Source: Cannabis sativa
Lineage: Eukaryota; Streptophyta; Magnoliopsida; Rosales; Cannabaceae
Reading direction: 5' to 3'
Length of the DNA: 64,000 nt
Assembly (NCBI RefSeq): GCF_029168945.1
Contig: NC_083610.1
Coordinates: 71,415,580-71,479,579, forward strand
The position numbers were made by a program, and so were the translations under genes. The notes below the pieces were generated by a model. The model worked only from the letters and a program-made list of their open reading frames with translations, was not told where the DNA came from and ran no database searches. Each line of letters begins with the position of its first letter. The first letter of the stretch is position 1. Shown one piece after another: positions 44,150 through 56,488 of this stretch.

Positions 44150-46413
44150 TATTCGATTACTCAATTTAGTACTACTTTGTGCTTTTTACATTATTTTTAA
44201 TAACTGTAAGAAAATATGTAATCATGATCCAAATTGTCCATTACTACTCTGAATATGTATATGTATATATATAAAGTTGTGAGAGCAAATTTAATAATCT
44301 CGATTTGAAATTAATCAATCACTGCTTACATTATTTAATCAGTGTTAGCTAGTAATAAGAGGATACCAAGTTTACTATATATTATTTTAATTGGTACGTA
44401 ATATATTATATTATTATTTAAGAATATATATTATACACGTCGAAATCCATAACCTTTAAAATTGATTGATTGGTTTTATAATTTTTAGAAACATAATTAA
44501 TTAATTACGATGTATATGAATAATTACGCTCTCCCTTTCAAAATAATAATAATAATTAATTACTCTTCCCTTGATCGATGTAGACGGGTAATCCTTCCTC
44601 TCTACATACATATAGCCGTCTGTTTTTTTTTTTTGGGATGCTGATTAATAATTTGAAGACTCTCATATATAATTTATATATATTAATTAAGTAGTAGTAG
44701 TGACTGGTGATACATATATATATCTTTATATATGTAAACCGGGAAAGGGCAGTATGTATATTTATGGGTATATTATCTATAATTCAAAGTTGAGGTGAGT
44801 CACAATCATTAAGCGATGATAATATATATAATAATATTCATGATCTGGATCAACAAACGTAATTGTTATTAATAGCAGTATGAGAAAAGGGACTTATATA
44901 GTATAGACGATGACTTTTAGTCTTTCTAATTGGTTCATTTGAGTTCTTAATTATGAGAGAGAGATTGTCCTAATCCATCGATGTAGATATAACATTATAT
45001 ATATATTTATAGACATCCTTAATGGAAACAAACTCAGGTCTTTCTATAAAAACACAGTTGCTTCTTTTGTAGACAAATTAAACAATATCTTTCAATATAT
45101 ATTAATAATATTAAAATAAACATTAAAGAATATATATAACATTTCCCAATTAATATTATGCTTGTTATATAAGAAAAAAAGAAAAGCAACATGCAATGAA
45201 TATCAATTTTAAAAATAATAAACCATTAAATTTTAATCCAATAACTAATAATAAAAATATTCAAGTTAAAATTTAATAACTTATATTAAAAAAATATTAA
45301 AAAATATTTTTTTTACATTATATCAAAAATATGTGTTTATCAAAATATTTCAATCAAACTTAATTTTTTTTTTTCATTTCTCTCAATAGATGGAATAATT
45401 CAAGCCAAAATGAGTGTTTTTTTTTACTTACATCTAATAAAATTAAGCATATAAACTCAAATTTTGTGCACCCTATATATTTAAATGAAAAAACATGCAA
45501 ATTATGCTGATAAAAACAACAAAGTACTCGTACTAACTTAATTAATGTATGCATGTATGTTTATAAATTTAAATAGTACGTGTACAAATATACCATCATG
45601 TGTATATATTTACGACATACGATATATAATATCATAGATGTCTCGGTGATTGATTTTAAATTTTATATTTACGATATATTATTAAAATTTACGTTTTATA
45701 TTTACGATATATTATTAAAATTTTACATTTTTATATTTACCATATATTATTGAAATTGTACTAGAATTGAGTAATATATGGAAGAAGGAGGTTTCTTTCA
45801 TTCAAAAAAACTTATTGTCCAATTAAAGAACATATGTTTAGCCAATCTATAAGTTGCTATATTAAATGTCTCCAAAAGTTTAGACAAAAAAATAAAACTC
45901 CTAACTCATTATTGTATACATTAGAGTTATTCAACGCTAAAATCCAGCAATAAATAATTAGAAAAAAAAAATAGTTTTAACATGTATATCAATAGTAATA
46001 ATCCAATTCAATTTCAGCAAAGAGTCAAAACTTCCACTTGAAAATTGAAACTGAAAGACTACGTACGTACCTGTAAAATAAAATTAATCCGAATAAGCTA
46101 GTATTCTCTTGAACAAATAAAATTTGAAAAATAATTCTAATTTCCAACAGATTCTACCTAACAATTGAAACAATTATTAAAAGAATATATCTAACCAAAG
46201 CGAGATCATTTTAGTTATAGCCATTTAAATTTAACTAACATGCCAAAGATCATCTTAGCTTATTCTCACACCTTTGTTACTTGAAAAATTATGAGAATAT
46301 ATTAAAAACACTAAAGCTGTTCAAGAAATTAAAAGACAAAAATGCTATACAACTTATTTTTATATTATCCATTGATCTTAAATATAAGATATAAGAAGAG
46401 ATTAATTTAATGA

Positions 46414-46420
<7 letters not shown>

Positions 46421-46458
<38 letters not shown>
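46421..46458. repeat. (AAT)n microsatellite
   Basis: About 12 uninterrupted AAT/TAA units. Confidence 0.9.
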
Positions 46459-47996
46459 TCCCATTTCAAAATTATATATATAATATTTCTTTAAAGATTT
46501 CCCAAAATTAGGCCCAAGCTATGAAGCATTATTATATAGGTGAAAAATCTGTGTCAAATGAATCTCGTATAATTTTTTTCTCAACTGAGACTTATATATC
46601 CTTTTTTCGATAATTTTCTCCTTTTTCTGTAAAACAAGAATATTAAATGCAATTTATTATAAGTTTGTTGAGAAACTCTTACAACAAACCACAATGACAT
46701 AAATGTCTTAGCTAGGTAGGTACCTATATTTATTCAAAAATTACTTTTGACGTATATATATATATATATATATATTATAATTTTATGGTAAGCACGTTGG
46801 TTTTGTTTCTATAGTATAGTGACACTTTCTTAACCGTTCATATACATGAATTCTAGAGATGCACATTATCAAATATATACTTGTATGTATCTGATTAAAT
46901 ATTTTAAAAATTAAATTTTTTAAAAAATTAATGTTTAAAATACTGCCAACACAACACTTTTCTTCTACCTTTACCCCTTTACAGATGACACAACCATCAT
47001 AGTTTATCAAAATAATAACAGTAATAATAATAATTTGTGGTTCTTTAAAATTACAGACGAAAAGTGTATTTTTCTTTTCTTGTTTTGTTTCTTCAACACC
47101 CATAGTCTTTGCTTATCGCGTTTTTGCAACAATAATTGTGGTTTTTTATTTCATTTCTCTTCTTATTTTTTTTTCTTTTTCTTTCCATTTTGTTTTGAAT
47201 ACATTAGTTCTTCTTCTTTACTTTTTGGTGTGCATTTTATTATCATATAGAAGAAGTAAAAGTATGTGATTTTAATTTGTCACTTACCCCAAATAAAGTG
47301 TGTTCTTTAGTTGTTTAGAGTGTAAATTTGAGATTATTTTTTATCAGCCAAATCAGTATGTATTTCATTTTTTCTTCTAACATTTACAGTTTACAATCAT
47401 CTGGAATTTAATTTTTTATTTTCGTTCAATCTATTTTTTTTTTAAAAAAAATAAAATTAAAGAGGGAAAATTGTTCTTGTAAAAATCATATATTAGATTG
47501 GTTTAAGAAACTAGATTATAAAGTGAAGACGATTAGATTTAATATTTAAGACATGAATATTGTGGATTTCTTCTAAAAAAGTTCTGGGGATGGGTTTTGA
47601 ATGGACCACACTATTTTTTTAATAATTAAATAATACTTTTAAAAAGAAAAACTAAATAATTATATATATTTAGTATTAAAATATTCTTATTATATTAACA
47701 AAATAATAAAAAATATAAAATTTGATGTAATTTTTAGTGTTGTGGTTGGAATAGAAAAAAAAATTATTGATGAAATAGTAATTTTTTGGTGTTGATTTAA
47801 CACTAAATTTAAGTTTTTCCATTGGAGATGCCCTTAGCAATACATACACAAAAACATATTTGTGGTAATAATACTTAAAGTATTTTATTATCATATTTTA
47901 ATACCCAAATGGTTTTTGGCGGCAATAATATAAAAAATTAATATTTTATTGCACTTCAATACCTAATTTTTTATTTTGGAAGGAATAATACAATTA

Positions 47997-48099
47997 TTTT
48001 TTTTTTAAGTAATTGCAACTTAATAAACTCAAGAGAAAACAACAAAGTTACAATTACCAAGCCAGAAAGGAGAGTTAAACTCTCCAAATCAAAAGTCGC
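47997..48099 (-). pseudogene. Probable LINE 3' end with poly(A)
   Basis: Read on the minus strand, this segment runs TGTAACTTTGTTGTTTTC ... TTTATTAAGTTGCAATTACTT and ends in a run of about ten A (the T run at 47997-48006). That resembles the 3' untranslated tail of a plant LINE. It lies where the tail of the LINE at 50031-51397 would be once the CACTA element between them is removed. About 60 codons of RNase H expected before it are absent, so the link is inference. Confidence 0.4.
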
Positions 48100-50030
48100 T
48101 CCTAAAAAAATAGTCTTTTTTAGGAAGCTTTAGGAGCGACAAGTGTCGCCCCTAAAAGTATTAGAAGCGACAAAAAATTATTAGGGGCGACATAATATAA
48201 GTTGAAAATCAAACGTTACTTTTAGGCGGAAATTTTCCCGCTCACACTATTAGGGGTGACATTTGTCGCCCCTAATGCCCTGCCACTTGACACAATCAAG
48301 GCATTATAAGGGGCGACAATGTCGCCCCAATTGTCGCCTAGCTCTAACAGTGTGCACATTAAAAGTCACACCTCCCATTCTCGAGTCATTTACTCTTCTT
48401 CTTTCCCCATTTTTTTTCATTATCTCTAAAAAAAAACCCTAACCCATTTCAAAATATCACCAATCTCATTCCTAATCCGACCTCAAAACATCATCAATTG
48501 CCGACCTCCGATCCCCAACCACCCCCGCACGACACACCCGCAACCGCCGCTCCTCCCAGCCGGCATTTCCATAGTAAATTTTGGTAAGTTTATAACTATA
48601 TATAATAAAAAATTTCTTATATATTCTCACTACATATCTGGTGTATATATACATTAGAAATTTTTCATTTAATTTATTTCTTATGATATTTTGTTAAACA
48701 TGTTTTTTATATTTGAAATTTTGGGTTATAGAGAAGAAATTATAGATTGATTGATGATAATAAGGATGGTCTCTCTCTGATTTTGATACTTTTCTTTTCT
48801 TTTTATTTCTTGGATTTTATTTTATTTTATTATTTTTTTTGTGATACTATATCCTATAGATATGTACAAATTAAGATTGTGGGCAAAAATAGAAAAGAAG
48901 ATAGAGTTAAAAAATTATACAAGCTAAAATCAATTTTTTTTGAACTATTTGTTTTACACTTTCACTGTATATATATATATATGTATAGATTATATGTATT
49001 AGTATATATTTATGTTTATTCATATGAATATATATTTGTGCGTATATATATATTTACATATCTATATATATATATTTGTGTATTTATATATATGGATATG
49101 TGTATATTGTGTGTTTGAGTATATATATAAAGATATAAATATATGAATATGTATATAGTGTGTGAGTATATATATTTATATTTGTGTATACGTAATATAT
49201 ATTTTTATATATGAATATAAATTTGTGTGTGTATATATATATTTAAATAATATAAGTATGTCTATACATTTGTGTATATAAATTCATGTTATTTTTTTTT
49301 TTTTTTGTGAAATAAGTTCTTGTTTTACCCCATCGAATCATCTGTTACAACCACCACATATATCATAGCTACAGCCACTACATACATTATAACCGCTACA
49401 ACCACATCAAGCGTCAGCTACCAAACCCTCTAGAGTTCGATGAGAATGAGAGATGAAATGATCAGTTATAGAACTAAAAGATTACAATTATATTTTTTTT
49501 TGTAAGAATTACTATTATAATATTTTTTTTTTTTTGTTTTTTAAGTTGTGTTAGTTAATAATATTATATTTGTAAGAACTATTTAATTTTATCATGTTAT
49601 TGTGCTACTATGTAAATGAAAAAATTTATATTTGATATTAATTATTAATTTTTATTTTATTTGTTATTATAATTATTTTATTATAAATTAAAAATTAATA
49701 TTTCAAATAATATATTTTTTTTTAATTTAAAAATCATTGTCGCCCCTAAAAGTTAAATATAACAATTTTAACAACACCTTTTAGGGACGACATTTTGGGT
49801 ATTAGGGGCGACATTGTCGCCTCTAAAAGTAAAAAATAGCAATCCGTGTTTTACTTTTAGGGGCGATAGTGTCGCCCCAATTGTCAGGCAACTTTTTTGT
49901 CGCCCTTAATGGTACTTTTAGGCGCGAATTTTTAGAGGCGATCTTTTGGGGGCGACTATCGCCCCTAAAAGACATTAGAGGCGACTTATAGGTGATTTTG
50001 TCGCCCCTAATAAATGAATATGTTGTAGTG
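48100..50030. mobile_element. CACTA (En/Spm-type) non-autonomous element
   Basis: The right end reads ...GAATATGTTGTAGTG (ends 50030), so the inward strand starts CACTACAACATATTC, the CACTA signature. Both ends carry dense arrays of the subterminal repeat TTAGGGGCGAC and its complement GTCGCCCCTAA: 48101-48345 on the left and 49738-50010 on the right, often paired head to head. The left terminal CACTA is not recognisable, so that end is approximate. The 1.4-kb core has no transposase. Confidence 0.72.
48360..49480. other. Core of the CACTA element: exon-like C-rich segment and TA-rich DNA
   Basis: 48366-48570 is C-rich and leader-like (CACCTCCCATTCTCG, CAACCACCCCCGC, CCGCCGCTCCTCCCAG) and ends at a splice-donor-like TTGGTAAGT (about 48579). 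48960-49290 is a run of TATATATATTTGTGTATA-like words. 49320-49460 holds ACAACCAC-type words. This may be the leader and intron of a lost transposase gene, or captured host DNA. No protein is recognised. Confidence 0.4.
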
Positions 50031-51397
50031 TAGGAAATTTTGATAAGAATTCTTGAATCATGTGACTAAACCAGACAACACTGATTGATCCTTCTACTTG
50101 TGCTTGATCTTTGAACCCAACTGTAAGTAGTCTGACTCTATGTGAGTAATTGGTAGATTGATTGCTGAGCACCACCAAAGAGCCTTAAGAAGAGCTTGTG
50201 CCTCAGCATATAGTGGAGAGAAGGCTTCAACTTTTGGAATTGAACAACCTGCAACTATTTGGCCCCTCCAATTTCTGACTACAGCTCCCAAGCCTGTGCA
50301 AAACTTCTTAGTATCAAGAGTTGCATCTATGTTTAATTTTTAATCTCCATCCTTCATCACCAGGGGAGTAGAAGGGCTTCCTTCCTTGGGAGGGCTCGAG
50401 CTTATACCTGAGTTGTGGACATCCTCCAAACTAATTTAGGGATTCTGCTTCGTAGTAATCTTGCAAAAACCCTCTGACAAAGGTTCTACCTCTATAAAAC
50501 ATTTAATTTTTTTGTTAAAAATAACATCATTCTTTCGAGACCAAATCTGTCAGACCAAACCTATAAAAACAACAAAGTCTTCTTTACTAAGGGAATCAAA
50601 GACCCTTAGAAGAAATTCTTTAATATCACATCTTTGATTACTGCTATAAAAATGATTAAAAGAAGTGTTCCTCCACACAGATTTAGCTCTGGAACAGTCT
50701 GAAAGGGCATGGGTTACAATCTCCACTTTACTCGAACAGAAGAAACAATTGGGCTATTAATGATATTTTTCTTAAATAGGTTAAGGGCACACAACAAGAT
50801 ATGGTGAAAGGCTTTCCAAATGAAGTATGTTATTTTGGGGGAATTTTGGTGGTCTGAACAGTTTTCCACCAATGTTTAAAATAATCAGGTGTTGATGAAG
50901 AGGGAGAATTAGAATAAGAGTGTGAGTTAGCCAGGTGATAGACAGAGTTGACAGTATAAGTACCTGACTGATGATGCCCCCAAATGAGACAGTCATCAAA
51001 TGAGGGATCAATAGGAACCTGCAAGATAGAATTTACCTGATATTGAGGTAGGTATTGCTGAAGCTTCACAGTGTCCCAAATGCCATTGTTACTAATAAAA
51101 AAGGAAACAAATTTAGTATCAGATATAACATTATTCAAAAAGTGAGAGAGTTCAAACCTGGGATCCAATTAGAATTAAGCAAAGAGATGGCTTTACCATT
51201 TTCCACTCTCGAAATAAGACCTTTCAACAGCAAGTCCCTTCCCCAAAGAAGGCTTCTCCAAGTGACAATTGAGCAATGACCTTTTGAAGCACTTAGAAAG
51301 TCATTATGTTTAAAATATCTGGATCTAAGAAGACAAGACAGAAGAGAGAAAGGGTTTGTCCAAACTCTCCAAGCTTGCTTAGCGAGTAAAGCCTGAG
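50031..51397 (-). pseudogene. LINE ORF2 remnant: RT tail, zf-RVT region, RNase H
   Basis: On the minus strand, in order and in shifting frames: QALLAKQAWRVWTNPFSLL...RSRYF...TWRSLLWGRDLLLKGLISRVENG (51397-51170), then LPQYQVNSILQVPIDPSFDDCLIWGHHQSGTYTVNSVYHLA and WWKTVQTTKIPPK (51100-50830), and finally an RNase H piece, GAVVRNWRGQIVAG...AEAQALLKALWW...ESDYLQL (50290-50120). This is the standard C-terminal order of plant L1-type LINE ORF2. It is interrupted by stops and frame changes. It is cut at 50030 by the CACTA element and at 51398 by a gypsy-type LTR. Confidence 0.8.
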
Positions 51398-51863
51398 TGT
51401 AAAGACTACTTAATTTTAATTTAGAAATTAGCATATAATTAGCGCTTAATTATGAAACTTGCATATTAGTTATGAATTATCATTTTACGGAGATTTATTT
51501 GAATTTAGAATGCATTATATATGTCATATATGAAATTTTATATTTTTGCATGTTTTGTGTCCGACAACATTAGAACACGGCGTTTGGCCATTAGAATCAC
51601 ATTTTAGTATTTTTAGTATAGTGGGGCAATATAGTTAGACATTGAGAATGTCAAGGATTAGTTGAGATTTTAGAATTGATCAAATTACCCTTAGGTGGTT
51701 TAGTGACTTTTTGGCTTAAGTGGGGGCAAAATGGTCTTTTTGCCCAATTAGAGTTTTGTCCTTTAGTGATTTTAATTTAATTATTAATCTAATTTTTTTA
51801 GGCTGATGTTATTTAGATAAAACCTATTTTATTCATTTATTTTACAAAAATAAGAAATTAGAA

Positions 51864-51955
<92 letters not shown>

Positions 51956-53399
51956 TCTCTCTCGTGAACCCTAGAAACCAGTAAGAACCAAGGGTTTTCT
52001 TCAGCAATTCAGAGATTAGATAGCATCATTGTTGAGGTTACAAGCTTCGGTAAGCTTCCTAGTTCATTTTTCTATGGTTTTTTTAGTTTAAGATAGATTC
52101 TCTTGCATGAATTTTGAGATGGGTTCTGAGTTTTTAGAGTTGTTGGATTTTGTATTTTAATGATATATTATGGTTGTTTGAATTGATTTGAAGTTAATTG
52201 ATGGTTTAATTTGGTGTTTAGACAAGGTTTGAGTTTTAGAACTCAAACTTTAGTCTTTAATGGTGAATCTTGATTCTGTACATGTTGAGGTGTTTTCTTG
52301 CCTTGGATGCATTCTTTGGGGTATATTAAGAAGGTTTGGAAGATTTTGTATGGTTTGGATTCGAATTGATTTAGGTTTCGAATTTTTTGGGTTACCTGGT
52401 GTAAATCGGTTAACTAGTTTTACAGGCCCTGTAAAACCCGTTAACCAGATCAGCAGCTGGGTTGTCGAATTTTTCGTGCTAGTTTTAGAGCCTTGATTGG
52501 TAGACTCGTTGATTATTTAGGGTATTGCCATGTTGTTTATCGATGAGGGAAATTTTAAGTTTTAAGTTTAAGTCCTCGGAAAGTGATTAAGCGTGTCACT
52601 CACTTGTGTTGCGAATAATGTGATTTAGGGGCCTATAATTCGTCGAGCAGCTGTTCCACTCAGGTTGGCTGGCACACCTGAATTCGTAAACGAGGTAAGA
52701 TTAGTATAATGTTATGCATATGTGTTTACATGTTTAGTGTACATGTTATTTATGCCTGTTAGAGTACATTGATAGCAGTATCAATATACATAGAGTTATA
52801 CTGGATACTGATAGATGTATGTTTGGCTTAAATACTGATAGATGTTATCACATAAATATGGCTAGATTATGACTAGAATATTGAGTATAGGCTGATATTA
52901 TGGTTGATAGTATTGTCGTATGAAAGTTCTGGACTCAGCACCGTGTGGGACACGGGAATAAGGTTATGGTTGGGTGTATGGGCGCCTGATTATAATCCAG
53001 CTTATTGCTATGTTATTATTTATGCTTTTCGTACTGAGTCTGTTGACTCACAATTGCTATTTTTATATGTAGGTAAGGACAAGGCTAAGGCTGAGCAGCC
53101 GTGAGAGTGAGAAAATGGAGATTGTACATGTCGGGGCGGTTAGGCCTGGAGCGTACAGTCTTTGGGACATTAGAGCTTATTTTGTATAGTCGCTAGGTGA
53201 CAAACTTTTGTAATATGCACAATGAAACTTTTGTAAATACTTTTGTAAACGGGATCCAAGATTTATATATGTCTGTTATTTTATGTTTTCAATTAATTAA
53301 GCAAAATTTTAATTAATCATGATTTTCTATAAACTCGTTGATTAGCAACGAGCTGTACAGTCAGTTAAAAATCACGTTAACATGCTTAAAATAGTTACA
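51398..53399 (-). mobile_element. Solo LTR, Ty3/gypsy type (Tekay/Del-like)
   Basis: The element is 2002 bp with TG...CA ends (plus sense TGTAAAGACT ... ATAGTTACA), inserted inside the LINE RT frame. Flanks read CTGAG (51393-51397) and CGGAT (53400-53404). Both are one base from CTGAT, which would be the original 5-bp target (ATCAG in the LINE reading ...HNQALL). No internal region is present, so it is a solo LTR from unequal recombination. It is related to 37543-38874 and carries a large CT microsatellite. The lineage name is inference. Confidence 0.65.
51870..51963. repeat. (CT)n microsatellite, about 94 bp
   Basis: The CT run is almost pure, with a single G interruption (CTGTCT near 51942). 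It lies inside the gypsy-type solo LTR. The corresponding part of the sister LTR at 37543 is deleted. Confidence 0.95.
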
Positions 53400-53433
53400 C
53401 GGATTGTGATGAATGATAGATCGAAAACCTAGC
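53400..53433 (-). pseudogene. LINE sliver between two inserted LTRs
   Basis: The minus strand reads on from 55318-55322 as GLGFRSIIHHN, matching the GGLGFRDL..FNQALLAKQ motif of LINE reverse transcriptases, with QALLAKQ resuming at 51397. Thirty-four bp of the LINE survive between the two LTR insertions. Confidence 0.6.
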
Positions 53434-55317
53434 TGTTGGAAATATTTTACCAGGATCTAGATTTACTAACAAGTATGTTTCATTAACATCCTAATATGAA
53501 TTCTAAAACAATGAAATAAACACATAAGAGTTTAAGAAAACCTTACATTGGGTGCAGCGGAATATAATGACTCCTTCCGTTCAGATATCTAGCCCTTGAT
53601 TCCTTTCTGTAGCAGAGCATTATCAATATCTGAACCTGAATCTCTTTCTCTCCTTCCTTTGATGCTGATTCTCCTTCTTGTTGTTTGGAATCTCCTATAG
53701 TCTTACACACTATGATTGAGATACCACTTGATGTGTGTGGGCACTCACTCATTCACTAATGGCTGAAAATATTTAGTGTGAAGAAAGGCTTGGTGTTTCG
53801 AATTGAAGAAGAAAGAAGAAGGAAGAGGTCTCATCTAGGTTTTTAGCTTTGGAGGCATTAGTTGGATAATGAGATCATAACCTCCTTTTTATACTATTCT
53901 TCAATAGGGTTAGGGTTGAATTAAATGGATTAAAAAAAGAATAAAATATTGGGCAATAAATCACTCTTGGCCGTACACTTAAGTGAGCCAATCTCTAGTT
54001 ACAATTTTGCCATTTTATTTCAACCACTTATTATTCTTTTCAATAATACCATATTTTCCAATTCAACCTTATAAATGCCAAACTATTTATTTAATAATTA
54101 AAATAACTATCAAATAAAATTGTCATTTATAATATTTATTAATTAGACTCCAAAAGTCTATTAATTAACAAATAAACCCCAAAATACTATTTCTTCACAA
54201 TCAAGCCATAACATAGTGAAAATTCATAAAGTAGACATAGTCTAACTTTATTATTATAATTGATTAATCAAAATCAATTAACTGAGTCTTACAAGCAGTA
54301 TGGTCTCAACTAGTATGGGGACCATGGGTCTATATATCCGAGCTTCCAATAAGCAGATCAAGAATTTATATCTTAAATTCACTGACTTATTAATTCTTCG
54401 TTGAATCCACGCATAGAACTTAGAATTGCACTCTCAGTATATAGAACGCTCTATATGTTCCACGATATAGATACGTCATTAGTTATCCATTGTTATAATC
54501 TTAATTTGATCAATGATCCTCTATATAGATGATCTACACTGTAAAGGGTTTAGATTACCGTAACACCCTACAATGTATTTTATCCTTAAAACACTTAACC
54601 CCGTATAAATGATATTTCAGCTAAGTGAAATGAGTACTCCATCATTTATTTTTCGTTTGGTCAAGCTCGAAGGAAATCATCCTTTACTTTCTATTTGTCA
54701 GATAGAAGCTATAGATTCCATATTTATGTTAGCGCTCCCACTCAATTGCACTATCATGTTCCCAAAATGTACGTATCACCCTGACCCAAAAGTAGGCTTA
54801 ACTAACAAATCAAAGAACATGTATAATACTCTTGAGATCGAACCTAAACATATCAGGATTAAGATCATTTGATCTAGGATCAACAGGTGATATTGAATTG
54901 AATAGATATTACGGTAAATTTAATATATCTAATCAAAGTTCAATATCGGCCCCTTCCGATGTATACTCCATACATCCGATGCTGGTAAACTTTGACAATG
55001 TCCTGGAAAGGACATAGCACTTATCCAAGGTGTAAGAATATCTATCGCTGATTATCATGTCAGTCTAAATCCAGTGAACTGACAAATCAGGGAATAAACT
55101 TTCGAACATATAATTAAGATTATATTCCACTTTGTTGACAACACTATAATCATTAACAAATTCATATGTTCTGGAATTAAATAGAATTCATACATTATGT
55201 ACATATAATCATGAAATAAATCATGTGAACCATGCAGCATTAAATGTTATTTCTGATCTTTATTAATAAGTAAATCTGATTATATTGAAATGAGTTTTAT
55301 TTAGGGAAAACCCAACA
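53434..55317 (-). mobile_element. Solo LTR of the copia A/D family
   Basis: The LTR is 1884 bp, from TGTTGGAAATATTTTACC to AGGGAAAACCCAACA, flanked by a perfect 5-bp duplication CTAGC (53429-53433 and 55318-55322). It aligns end to end with the LTRs of copia A. The sequence near the right end lacks the CATA of GGGCATAAAACCC. No internal sequence is present. Confidence 0.88.
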
Positions 55318-55997
55318 CTAGCCCCCTAAAAAATTTAGAGACACATAAGCTTGACCAATATTTCCAATGGATTTTATTCTTATTATTAGAAGTTCCCCAC
55401 CAAAAATTGGAAATAAGCCTTTAGAGGTTTCTACAGGTAGATCTAGGCAGTTTAAAACAAGACATTGCATAGGAGGGTATAGCCTGAACTGCAACCTTGA
55501 TAAGAGTCTCTTTTCAAGCCCTAAAAAAGAACTTACCATTCCAAACATTCATTTTTGAGGAAACATTTTGGACTTGGTAGTGAAACACGAAACTCATTAT
55601 TATGCTGCTTTTTCTAATCTTTTTTGAATCTGACCACTCATCCTCTTTGGTATTTCTCAGTTATCCTCTTGACCTTCCTCTGTTTTAATCATGACTTATT
55701 GATTATCATCTGTTCCTGATTAATTTTCAGTAACCCTCCCTTCCAAAATTGGATTTGAACAACACTCACCCTATTCAAGAATCTTTGAAACGTCATCATG
55801 ACCCTTATTTGGACTCTAAGATACAACAAACTTTTTCCCCTTTATAACAACCTCCTTAGTCTCAATTTTAGTGCTCTTGGCTTTCCATTTCTAACCTAAT
55901 CAACATACATAAGACCTATGCCCAAAACCACCACATTTAGAGCATTTTGTAGGTAGCAATTCATATTCAATAGGGATAGAATCAACCATTCCCCGTT
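55318..55997 (-). pseudogene. LINE remnant: ORF1 zinc knuckle joined to ORF2 RT segment
   Basis: On the minus strand, 55985-55900 reads GMVDSIPIEYELLPTKCSKCGGFGHRSYVC, with a CX2CX4HX4C zinc knuckle (codons 55944-55903) as at the end of LINE ORF1. After a decayed charged stretch, 55560-55318 reads, across two frames, GLEKRLLSRLQ / AIPSYAMSC / LPRSTC and CVSKFFRGL, the late palm/thumb region of a LINE RT. The endonuclease and most of the RT between ORF1 and this piece are deleted. The piece continues into 53433-53400 and 51397. The upstream edge is cut by a CACTA terminus at 55998. Confidence 0.65.
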
Positions 55998-56290
55998 CAC
56001 TACTAAAAAATGGTTTTTTTAACGGTTTTAAATTGTCGGATAAAGTATTTCTATCAGTTTCTATAACCGTCGCTTATTCGACCGTCGCAAAATAGGAAAA
56101 ATTGACGACAATTCAAAACTGTAATAATTATTGCAAATGAAGATTTTATTATCAATATGTTATGTTCATATCTACTTAAAATTTTAAACTTTAGATTATA
56201 AATAATGTTAAATATACACACACATGATTCAATAAGTTGGATAATTATTAAAGTTTCTAGAACCCTTCATTTATAATATAGAAGTCCATA
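55998..56290 (+). mobile_element. Terminus of a second CACTA element (truncated)
   Basis: CACTACTAAAAAATGG begins at 55998 directly against the LINE and matches the CACTACTA(G/A)AAAAATGG ends of many plant CACTA elements. It is followed by GTCGGATAAAG and CCGTCGC subterminal words near 56046-56095. The matching right end (AGTAGTG) was not found before the copia DNA at 56880, so the element is truncated and its right limit is unknown. Confidence 0.5.
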
Positions 56291-56304
56291 CATATTCTCG
56301 AAGT

Positions 56305-56488
56305 AATAATAATAATCTTATTAAATATATTTTAAAAGTGATAATAATAATCTTATTAAATATATGATCATAGATAATATATGATGATATTTTAAAAGTG
56401 ATAATAATAATCTTATTAAATATATGATCATAGATAATATATGATGATATTTTAAAAGTGATAATAATAATCTTATTAAATATATTAT
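56305..56488. repeat. 60-bp tandem repeat
   Basis: Units at 56341-56400 and 56401-56460 are identical. They are preceded by a shortened unit (internal deletion) and followed by a partial one. The start reads ATAATAATAATCTTATTAAA. Confidence 0.95.

Larger units (their letters stand above)
43950..47990. other. Intergenic, AT-rich with microsatellites
   Basis: There is no gene that I can support. It holds the 3' flank of the SHINE-like gene, a (TA)n tract at 44111-44149, a tandem ATATTTACGATATATTATTAAAATTT-like phrase near 45660-45760 (three units), an (AAT)n tract at 46421-46458 and a (TA)n tract near 46755-46777. Confidence 0.45.

Noticed and set aside
46783..47103. 106-residue minus-strand frame with Ile/Val-rich centre
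   Set aside because: AT-rich intergenic DNA with no recognisable domain, promoter or splice context.
48101..48345. CRISPR-like array of short repeats (GTCGCCCCTAA)
   Set aside because: The repeats are in both orientations with irregular spacing and belong to CACTA subterminal arrays in a plant genome.
48747..49118. 123-residue Tyr/Ile-rich plus-strand frame
   Set aside because: Low-complexity TATATG/TTTGTG repeat inside the CACTA core; its composition explains the open frame.
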